Source: Spirogloea muscicola
Lineage: Eukaryota > Streptophyta > Zygnematophyceae > Spirogloeales > Spirogloeaceae
DNA: 48,040 nt
Assembly: GCA_009602725.1 (NCBI GenBank)
Contig: WELB01000123.1
Coordinates: 115,748-163,787, forward strand
Direction: 5' to 3'
The position numbers and the translations under genes were made by a program. Numbering within the stretch: the first letter of the stretch is position 1; each line of letters begins with the position of its first letter. A model generated the notes under the pieces. That model searched no databases and was not told the origin of the DNA. It saw only the letters and a program-made list of their open reading frames with translations. This document shows, piece by piece, positions 9,781 to 20,200 of this stretch.

Positions 9781-9933
9781 TACGACCCACTGAAGGAGCA
9801 ACTAAGGTATACTAAATATGTCATGTTGTTTTGAAGATACCTTATCTCAACCCTTGCTTTTCCAAGCATGCATATCAGCAGCAAAGATCTTGCATCACCG
9901 AACGTCACAACATTGTAAGAAAGTCTGTGACAA

Positions 9934-12513
9934 GTACGTAGGGAGGATGTTTGTACGACTTGGCAGCAAGCCAATGCACATCAAGAGCAAGTTAGCAAGC
10001 ATGGCAGGCATTCCACCGACTAAGGAGCTTCTCCATTATGAGGTGCTGCTTATTGTCGAGTATACAACTCCGACTTGTTCTCACTACAAGTGGATGATTT
10101 GCCGGCTCATAGATTCCCTGTTCCAGTCGCACCATTTCTAGCAGACTGCCATGTGTGGATGACATTCACCATGTCTGACATCTATGACAATGGGGTTGCA
10201 GGATGTTAGATCCGACGGAGCAAGCGTGATGTGCGAGTCTTTAGACAAGAAGGTGATATTCAGAAGCAGCCAGGTACCTGACATGCCTTACCCAATAGCA
10301 TACTGTAGCGTGCCTTGCTGCATCATGTCCTTTAGCACTGGCTGGTGTTCCCTCTAAGTGATGTCGTTGATGTCCGCAGCTAGGAGATGGTGATATTGTG
10401 TGCATGAAACGGCCTCCAGCAGCAATGCGGAAGAGGCTGAAGAGCCTATACGTTACCCAGATGTGCCTTCATTTCTGAAGTACGTTCGAGATCAGCAAGT
10501 GGTTCACTTAAGGCGATTGGAGAGGAGCAAGGAAGATGAGCTCTGCCTTGAGCTATCGAAGCAACACACTTACGACGATGTTGTGGAAAGAGTTGCTCAG
10601 CAACTTGGCTAAGCAGATCCGGCTCGCATTCGTCTCACCACACACAACTGCGACTCTCAGCAACCAAAGCTCCAGCCTGTGAAGTATCGAGGAATTGAGC
10701 GCCTCTTGGACATGCTGGTGTACAATAAGCAGGTGAGACTTTCCTCATGTTCCACACTCTAGCAGAATATAACCAACTAAGCGCACAGAGCTAATGGAAC
10801 TGATGTCCTCCTACTTGTTCGCAGACCTCGGACATCCTCTACTTTGAACCGTTTGACTTGCCTTTACCGGAGCTGCAAGGGTTGAAAATGTTGAAGGTGG
10901 CTTTCCACAATAGCAAAGCAGAAGAGGTGTTTGCCCTTCCGTCTTCCTTGCGGTTAGCAATCTTAGGCACCAACTTAGGTGCCAGACCAACAGTGACGCA
11001 CATCGTAATCACGAGAGAAATTTGCAATTTGCCCCTGCCCAGGACTCTTCGTATAATATTTGTTTGCCCAAGGAATCTATTGTTGGTGATATTCTTGCTG
11101 AGCTCCGAACGAAGGTGAGAACATCATTGAGAAAGACAATTCACAAGCTTGCTGGAGTTTCACATATGTTGAGCCTACTTGGGCAACGTCAATCTGAAAT
11201 TGTTGCAGATGCATAGCACAGAGAAGCTGGCACTGTGATTGACCTCAGCAGGTTGAGCCATCCCACCCAAAGGCTGAGCTTCGTTTGTTACTGATTTTCT
11301 CCCACAAGATCTTCGAGGCAAGAACTACGCTACTTTTGTGCATGGCAATTTTCGTGCAAGTTCGTGGAAGCTGTTCAAACTTCTCGTCGTGACCACGTTA
11401 TTGTCATCCACACAATTACTCTGCACTTATAGGGTACTGACTATGTTCTTCTTGTCGTGCGGAAATTCCCGCACACAGAGAAGTTTGACAAAATCAATGA
11501 CAAATATTGGACCCCTCGTGCAGAGGAAGTCCCGGATGAGGAGAGGGATATTGGGCCTAATGATCGACTTATCCATGTGAATTACTTCACTCGAGATGCA
11601 ACACAAGTCCACGTCGTATGTTGGTGGTCCTGTATGCTTTTTCGTGTTCTATGTGGTTGGCGCCTGTGACTGTGGGGAAGCAGCAACTTTGATTACCATC
11701 GATGTATGTATCAGGTTCAGTATTTTGGCGAGCCTTTCTTTCTTGTGGCTCATGAGAACGAAACAGCAGCTGAGAGTCGTAAACAAATGAAAGCTAAGCT
11801 TCAAATTTCAGATGAAGAGTTCGCAAAGGTAATGTACTACGCATGCACGGCCCACGATGAACTCACAAATGTCATAGCAGTACTTGAAGGATGCCTTTGC
11901 TATCGATGGCCGACATGGTTATGCCTTCTGCTTACTTGGATCTTCGGGGAACAGCTCAATGTCGGCTCAACGTCTTGATTTAGAGCTGTCCTTCTACATG
12001 TGCTCTATTTGTACGCCATGCAAGATTGAATGTGTGTTGTGAAGTTATTATGTTTGTGTGGTTGCATGATAGGCCCTGCTGGCTTGTGACTCCGCTTCAC
12101 AAGTGACGCATCTCATCGACTCGTAAGATTATTGTCTGTTGTTGACATATTGCTCATTGACTTGACGATGGATGTTATGCAGTGGAAGCTTGCCTTCTGT
12201 CAGGATATCCTGAGTACCTCATTGACACGGATGTGGTAGTAACTCGATTTCAGGTCTGCACATGATTGCAACGCTCCAGCCATTCTGTATCAGGTGTGAA
12301 TGAAGCTTAGCAACACCGCCAACATGCATAAAATGTTATAGTGTGCAGTCTGTTTATCTGGCATGCTTCTGCTGATTTTAGATGAAAGAGACGTACTGGG
12401 CTTGGGAGCACTTCTTAGGATCAGAGCACGCGGACACCAACCCCAAGCGCTCCCATGAAAGTAAATCAGGTAGATCTTCTCGACATCTTATTTCATCATA
12501 TCCTGCGCTCTGA
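9934..12513 (+). pseudogene. UBP12/13 (USP7-type) ubiquitin protease, C-terminal half, decayed
   Basis: About ten exons match the USP7 C-terminal region (ubiquitin-like and ICP0-binding domains) of plant UBP12/13, which positions substrates and stimulates the protease. In order: KYVGRMFVRLGSKPM (9934-10042); SVMCESLDKKVIFRSSQ (10202-10273); GDGDIVCMK, YPDVPSFLKYV and HTYDDVVERVAQQLG (10380-10732); DLPLPELQGLKMLKVAFHNS (10825-10926); LPKESIVGDILAELRTK (11043-11114); ELRLLLIFSHKI (from 11252); FDKINDKYWTPRAEEVP and IGPNDRLIHV (about 11450-11610); FGEPFFLV (11715-11828); YPEYLIDTDVVVTRFQ (12183-12253); AWEHFLGSEHADTNPKRS (from 12382). The catalytic domain is absent. Lesions: a frameshift after GDGDIVCMKRPP, TAA at 10610-10612 where the family has Leu, and a frameshift at 12197. 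It is either a pseudogene or a divergent fragment. Confidence 0.8.
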
Positions 12514-12999
12514 AAGATCTGCGAGGCGCATGTGATAGGTTTGCTTGTTGGCACGGCACTAAGGAGTGCCCTCCTTCGAAATTTTTTTCAGAAAGGACAT
12601 GGTTATGAGTAACCTTTGAAAATCTACAATCGAGAACTTAAGTTGAGGAGATGATGGATTAACGGTTCCTCCAAGTGTACTCTCTACGTCATAGCATTAG
12701 CATTCTAAGTAGTCATATTTGGACATCAGCCCATCCTTGACTGCGGTGTGAGAGCATGATCGTATGGCATCATTTCTGCTTGTTACACAATGTTCTACTG
12801 CCAATTTGCCACATAGCTTGACCACCATCACAATAACAAGGTCTAAGAGGCCTAGTACAAGTATGGCAGTCCTTTGTTGCAAGAGAGTATGCCCCTATGT
12901 GGTAGCCGCATATGCTAGACCACCAACCATTTTAACAACGCTGGCTGCCGATAATGTACACCACCCTCCATTTCCCCCATTTCTTCCCGCAAGCCTCTT
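12514..12999. other. No recognised gene
   Basis: This AT-richer stretch between the UBP12/13 remnant and the retroelement tail at 13000 shows no open frame with recognisable motifs on either strand and no obvious repeat. Confidence 0.5.
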
Positions 13000-13745
13000 C
13001 GCACTCAAGCTCCCTCAGACCTTGTCCATTCTTTTGGGCTGGCCTTTCCCAGCCACCAGTCAATCTGGCCGCGCTTTCTCTCTTCCCCCCCTCCTATCAG
13101 ATTGCCAAAGATAATTAGCCATGGGGGCAGGGAACTTGCTCTTTTCGGATTTGTGACTTTTCAGATTTGTGAACCCTCCAAGTGGCACTCTTAGGCGCAT
13201 GTTGTCGGCACTTGTAGGCCAAGGGGAAATGGACATTGCAAGTATCTCGTACAGTACTGTCTGCACACGTACTTCCGGTGATATACGAAAATGAAGAGAC
13301 AAAGAACATAGGTATAAAGAGGAAATGTAGATGAAGCGGCACTGGTTGGAACCGTCTGAGATCTCGCTTATCATTTCTGTGCTCGATAGTCAGTAAGTCA
13401 GTAAGTCAGCAGTACATTGATGCATTGATTGGTGTCACCTTGTCTACTTCTTGTCAATCAGACTGCCAAGCTCCGGAAGCTGCTCCGGAACACACTACAA
13501 TCACCACCTTTTATTTATAACTGGTAGGCGCAGGACCCTTTCGGCACCTTTTTGGCTTCGGACACTGTTCATTCGTTTTGAGCTGGCTTTGCCAGCCCTC
13601 TTCTCTATTGGCGAGCACTTTCTTCGTAGCTGCTTCGTTTCTCTTTGTGCTCGTTTATCTTAGTGCTTCCTCTGGCCCCTTCCAAACTTTGTTCATTCTT
13701 TTATGAGCTGGCCTTTCCCAGCCCCTATCCTCCATGGGCAAGCCC
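13000..13745 (+). repeat. Three family A 3' tails with unassigned sequence between
   Basis: Tails with the stem-loop occur at about 13000-13078 (matching 531-613), about 13555-13620 (GAGCTGGCTTTGCCAGCCC) and about 13680-13745. The 400 bases between the first two (13080-13500) contain CAGTAAGTCAGTAAGTCAGC but no recognised gene. Confidence 0.55.
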
Positions 13746-13989
13746 GTCATTTTTAGCGCGGAGGTTGATGGGCATGGCCCGTGGGCGGGCATTGAAGAGA
13801 CATTATCTATGCCTTAATTCAATCTATGCTTCATTGCATAACAGAGATGATGTCATTCTGCTTCAAACACAATGGGGATGTCACACACGGTCAGAATCAG
13901 ACAGGAATCTACAGCATCCACGTTCTTATATGTCAGGGCTGTGGGCTCTTTCTTTTGTCCTGAACTCATACTTTGATCAAGTCCTTCAT

Positions 13990-14195
13990 ACTTCAAATCG
14001 CTGAGTGTATAAGGAGGGGCGTTTAGGATTACCATCCCTAGTGACTAAAACACCTTGTATCTTGCTTGATCAAGGTTGCAAGGAGATACTGAAAGGAGTG
14101 CCTCCTTCCTAAATGACCGATGTACTAAGTCATAACACAACACACACCTGTGAATCTTATCCTGCAGGAGTGAACATGGCCAAGAGCTGATCAAA
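13990..14195 (-). repeat. 3' flank of the phytochrome gene, duplicated at 1976-2130 and 2880-3045
   Basis: Downstream of the phytochrome stop (minus strand) the sequence TCAGCTCTTGGCCATGTTCA and the following 180 bases are related to both outer arms of the inverted repeat at 1976-3045. This shows that the duplicated block which gave REC copy 1 extends past the coding region. Confidence 0.6.
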
Positions 14196-14208
14196 TAATG
14201 ACACCTTG

Positions 14209-17200
14209 CTATACAAACACAACAAAACCATCCAATTGCTTCTTGGCCTTCAAAATGGCTCCTTGCTTCAATTCAGCTCGTCTTTCAAGTGAGGGCGGTT
14301 TGTATGTCATCAAATAGTTGCGAAGCCGTTCGCCAGCTGTCCGCACATTGATTGGCTTCCCCATGACAGCCGAGTAACCCGACATGGCGTACTTTTTCTG
14401 CAAGTGACAGTGCTATAGTCAGCACAAGAAAAGGCAGAAAGCCGTTTGCAAGGCCTTCTTGTGCCTAGCAAGTACGAGCTTGAAATTAAGTAATATGCTC
14501 ATGAGACCATGACGTATCTTGGCGCCATGCTCATAATATCAGCCAAATGCATGACCCCCATAGTTGTTGGGCTGAGTTGATGACGATACCAGGTCAGCCC
14601 CCTCTACATTGGCGGAGATGCCAATAATGGGCACCTCTGGCAGGTTGCAATCAACTTCGTGTTGTCGAATGAGCTGGCAAGCTTCAGAGCCATTCATGAC
14701 TTTCAACCTTCACAGTTGGATGCAGGAAACATCATTACAACGTGGCAAATCCTCGCTTTATATGAGATACGTTTGAAGATATATGTTGCTGACTGAAGAC
14801 AGTCACGGTGCAGCCCAGGTGGCCTGGACACAGAGTCTGCAGCGGCAATTATAGTATTTACATCAAAGGACTCACCTTTCATCAAGAAGGAGAGCATCAA
14901 ACTTTTCTCCTAGCTCAATAACCCTCCAGATCACGTCAGTCCCATCTGTCCCAGTCTCCACCTCAAAGTTGGCTCTGTAAGAAGAACACAGCCAACGAGT
15001 TCTCAGTTGTCTACTTCAACAAAATTCAACTGGCACACAGACTTCAACAACCAGCAAGAGTATATCATGAATTGAGGACTTTGCACTGCAGCAGCCCAGT
15101 ATCTCTGAAGGAGCAGCCATCTCTAATCCAAAAGCATCTACCCTACTTAAGAGCCATTGCCCTGTTGAGGTCGGTCAAGATTGTACTTGTACAGTGCCCG
15201 CTTGACAACCATGACATTGACAGGTTCGTCGTCAATGACCAAGGCCTGCACAGGAGCACAAAGTCAAGCGCAAAGCTATCATGAGGATGTCCAAATCCTC
15301 GTCTACATGACCACTTCACCACACGCGCCAACATTGACTGCCTGGCATAGGCAAGCTAATACTCCAATAAGATGCTTGGTCCTTCTGTACAAGTTGAGCA
15401 GAATTTACCAGTACATGTTTGCAAACCTGCTACAGTTGAACAATGATGTCAATCGATGACATCATTGAGAGGGCAAAAGAGAAGGGTGACTCACCTTCAA
15501 GCCACGTGTTCCGGAAGGACCGGAACCAGGGGACTGTGCAATGGTCGACGGGCTGCTAAGCCTTGACTCACTCCCAGCATTGGTGCCAGAAGCGTGCCTG
15601 GGCGACGCGCACAACGAAGGAGGGACAGACGGCAGGATGGACATGTTAAATGGCAGCTTGCGGATGAGCTGGGGCCTCTGCGGTGGCGGGGACGACGGCG
15701 GCAGACGCGGTGCCGGGAAGAAGACGGAGGACCCTCCGGAGCTCGACCTTGCCAGCGGCGGCGCTGATTGCACGAGCCCCGACGCCGTCGGAGGAGCGTC
15801 CAGCGAGGCGTCTGCTGTGGCCAGCATGGGACCCTGTGTGCTGAGCTTCGCTGCTAATGGCCGCAGGCCAATGTTGGCAGCAAGCTGACCGCTGGAGCTC
15901 GTCTTGGCTGCCACCGCCGTCAGCAACGCCGTGTGCGCCGGCCCTGAGTGAGGCGAAGACGAGCCTACTGCAGTGCCAAGGTCCAGCGAATGCCAAGAGC
16001 TGGCGGGCTCTCCCTCACCGGCAGCGTGCTGCCATGCCGTCCTCTCGACCGGAACGCGAGGACTCAGCCTTGAGCTTGGAGTACCGGGCTGCGCCAAGCT
16101 AGGAACGTCATGCACGACGAGCGCCGGCGAAGAGCCAGAGCGACCGAATGCCCGTCTAAACGGAGACGCGCGCGTTGGCGAGGCTTGCGCTTCGCGGCCC
16201 TGCACAGCTGCTGCCCCTGACTCGGCCTTTTCCTGCGCTGCAACCGATCTCCAGAGAGACGGCACAGCAGCTGGCTGGTGCGCGGCCTCGGCGGCCAGCA
16301 ACGCGGCAGAGGGGAGGAACAGCCGCGCAGCATTCGCCAGGGCCCGCGCCGTCGCTGCTGGCAGGAGTGCAGCGCCGCTGTCGCCGCCACCCTGGCCCAA
16401 TGGCGCCGCCGCTGCCGGCGCCTCCTTAGCCGTCCCCCACTGCTGGCGGGCTGCGGCGCCGACCGTGATCTCCGCGAGCACCGCCGCCTCGCCTGGTGTC
16501 ACTGTCTCGCGCACCACCCGGAAGCTCCACGAGTCGCCGAACGCCAGGGCCAGCCGCTGCACCACCTGGTCCAGCTCCAAAGGAGGGGGGCTTGCACCGA
16601 CACTATGTGCCGTGGCTCGTGCGGGCTGAGGCTGAGCTGCCTGCTCGAGCTTGCGCCAAGGTGACGGCGGGGATTCAGTGTCCAGCGGCCTCGGCTCGTG
16701 ATGTGAGAGCGGCAGCTCCGCAGGCCGCTCGGCGGGCTGCGCAGCAGCCGGCGGCTGGGGCGGCGCCGCTTGGCGAACGTCGGCCGAGCTTGCAGCCGGC
16801 GGCTGGTCCGCTGCCTGGGCCGGCGAGCTGCCGAGGCGGCCGGCCTGGTGCCATGGAGCCAACGCTGGCACAACGCTGGCCGGCTGCTTGCTGAAGAACG
16901 GCGGCGGAGCACGGTGGTGCGCCGCCGGCTCCGGCCTCCCAGCCTCGGGGCCCAGGAGGACGTCGAGCATCGTGGCGTTCAGGGACCGGCGACGGCCAAG
17001 GTGCTGCTTGGCTTCCAGAAGCTCGGCCAAAGCTGGGCCCGGTGGGAACGCGGCTGCGGGAGCCTGCTGCTGCGCCGTCCTTATCTGGTCAGGTCCACTG
17101 TCCTCCTCGCCAGTCGGCTGCGCTTTGCTGGCTAGCAAGCTCGGTGGGTCGCTGGAGATGGAGGGCGGCTCGCCTGCACCATGCTCATTGTTGGCCTTGC

Positions 17201-20200
17201 TCGGCAGCGGGAATGCAAACTCCTCGTCCTCAATGCTGCTGCTCTCGAGCGAGTCACTGGGTGTCGGCTCGTCGAGCAGGTGCGAGAAGGGCGAGGGCTC
17301 CTTGGCACCGGCCGGCAGCACCTGCAGGTCCACGTCCAGCGAGAACGTGGAGCCCTTGCCCGGCTGGCTCTGGCACTTAACCTCGCCGCCCATCAGGTAC
17401 GCCAGCTGCTTCACGATGCTCAGGCCGAGGCCGGTGCCGCCGTACTGGCTTGTGCTCGTCTTGTTGCCCGTCGAGTACTCCTCAAACAGCCGTCGCCTCA
17501 GCGGCTCCGAGATGCCCTCCCCGCTGTCTGTGACCTTGAATGAGAACTTGGCGAACGTCCGGCCGCGGCTATCTGGGGCGCTCGGCTCCTGCATGGCGAT
17601 GCGGATGTCCACGTACCCGGTGTGCGTGAACTTGATCGCGTTCCACGCAAAGTTGGACAGCACCTGCTGCAGCCTCGGGGCGTCCCCGAGCGGCCGCCAC
17701 TGCAGGCACCTCGGCTCCACTGTGCTGAAGAGCTGCAAGCCCTTCTTGGTCGCTGCAATCGCAACCTGCACAACGTCACATAGATTAGCCCACAGCCAGT
17801 GACAGCTGTCAAGGAAGTGCAACTGCTGCATCACTGTGTGATCCTCGGTCCCTTTTAAGTGCAGGTTTTGCTGCATATGCGAGTCAATGCAGGGACAAAG
17901 GCATTCTCATGCACGTCCTGTGCTACACATACCTGGCTAATGATTGCATTCAGGATCTTCTGTAGCTTGAGCTCTTTCAACTCAAGCTCTGTCTTGCCCT
18001 CCTCGATCTTACTAATGTCCAGCACATCCTCCACAATCTTCCTCTGCTCAAGCCGAATTCATTTTCCGATGTGAGTCTGCAGCTTAGTTGCAACTTTACA
18101 TGACACTTTCTGCTGCTTGGACTTATTTGTACACCTGTTCACTGGAAGGCTTGACGCTGTGATATGACATTGTTGACCATCATAAGCAGAGTAAATGTCA
18201 CAAGCGACCCTTTGAGACTCTGAGGACATTAGTACCGGGTTCAAAACGTAGACCCAATGAGCATGAGTTCACATCGGGATTTCGATGAGCTGACCAGCTG
18301 GTGACCGCAGGTAGCTGTTGTTTCCACGAGCTCCCGCTGCTCCTCCGTGAGCGTCGTATCCTCCATGAAGGTGATGTTGCCCAAGATGCCATTCAGCGGG
18401 TTGCGGATCTCGTGGCAGAGGAACGCAAGGTGACGCGATTTGGCATCGGCGGCCGCCTCTGCAGCCAGCCTCACAGCGTTGGCCTTCTCCACCGCCTTGC
18501 GCATGCTCACGTCCTGCATGAAGCACAGGACACCGACGGCGTTCCCGGCTTCGTCCCGCCGCGTGGTCAAGTTCACCAGGCTCTCAATGTGCCGGCCCTC
18601 ATCATTGACAAACTTGAGGTGAGTGAGAGGCGTCTCGTGCCCAGCCAAAGCCCGCTGCAAGGCAAAGTCCAAGGACAGTAGCATCTCCTTGTCTGGCACC
18701 ATCAGGACCTTCTCGGACCCCACAAGATCCCCCATGAGCTGCTTCCCCAGGGCCTGCTCCTTTGATATGCCTGTGTAAGACGACCAGCTGTAAGTAGCTA
18801 ATAGGTCCATAAGCTTGGTAGAGCATGCACCCGAGCTGCATCGCAGCAAGCAAAGGGCGCCCAGCCCTGGAGCTCAGTGCCAGGTGTATGCCATGTAGTT
18901 GGCAACACGTTAGCAAAGAATAACTGTGATCTGCCAGCATCTATGATGGTGTATTCGTTCTAGACCACCTACCTAGAGGCCCTATGACCAACATGCTCAT
19001 GGTGCTCTGCCTCTTCTGAATGCACAAATGCAGGACACTATCCACAAGATAATAACAGTCTTACCAGAGGTCTTGGCCATGGCACTGTTCCACTCAACAA
19101 TGACGCCCTCTCGGTCGACACCCCAGATCGGCAAAGTGGCCTTGTCAATAATCTTCTTGTATGAAAGCTTCTCTGCTTCTCCCTCACCACCTTTGACTCC
19201 TCCATCAAGAAGAGCTGCCTTTCTCATCATCAACTTTTGCTCAGTGACATCCTGCCGGGTGAGAACAGTTCTTATCAGATCTCGGTGACATGACAATAAT
19301 GTCAAGGTGCAAGGACACTGATCAAGGCCAAAGATAAGACGGCTACAAAGCTCATCATCCCCTTATAGAGAAGAGGAGTAAGGTGGATGCAGACGGTGAC
19401 CTGGCCAATGATGCTGACGCCGATGACCTTGTTCGCAGAGTCCCACTGAGGAACCATGTTAACCATGAGTATTAGCAGGTCCTCCTGCAACTCCAGCAGA
19501 GACAGGCTTGGCTCTTTGCCACTAGCACGACCTTTCAACGAGGTGCCATTGACTGGCACCCTCTTCAGATTTATCTCCAAGTGATCCTGGGTGTTCCCTT
19601 GCAGCACTTTCTCGACTACTGCAATGACAGACTCTACACAGTCCGGTACCAACACATCAACCAAATGGCATCCCACCACCCTTGCCTGCACATGGAACAG
19701 CTCAACAGTGACTCTTCAGAACCAAAGTCATATTGCAGGACAGCATTTTCCCATGCTGGAATCAGCTCTATGCTGTTGGCTTCTTAGTGTAACTTTCTTG
19801 GTGGGCAAAGTGAGCAGCAGCTTGTTGTAACCCAAGCACTACTTAGCATCAATTGACAGTTTGCTTGTTGTCACAAGTCTATGCAGATGCAAAGTCAGTC
19901 CAGACTTAGAGCTGTGGCAGACTAACTTTTGGTTTGCCAGTGAGTTGAGCCAGCCTCTGGTTCCACTCCACAAGGACCATGTGCTCGTTGATGCTGAGAA
20001 TTGGAGTCTTGGCAATCTCCATCATGTGCGTGAGATCTCTTGCGACAATAGCCAAGTCCTGCATAGCTTTGAGCCTCTCTTCATTCAGTCGAACCTGTGG
20101 AAGTACGACACATAGCTGCCTTCAGAACGAGAGTAAAAGTGACAACAATAGTTTGACATGTAAGCAGGTAGAGCAAAGCTGGTCAGACATGACAGCCCAT

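Noticed and set aside
10610-10612. Alternative genetic code in which TAA is sense
   Set aside because: Only one in-frame TAA sits at a conserved position, frameshifts occur in the same gene, and other genes (NASP, ATP6AP1/BIG1-like, phytochrome) use TAA or TAG normally as stops.
15541-17802. Long plus-strand frames (up to 304 codons) opposite the phytochrome tail
   Set aside because: They are antisense shadows of a GC-rich exon that has clear HATPase motifs on the minus strand, and they have no recognisable domain.
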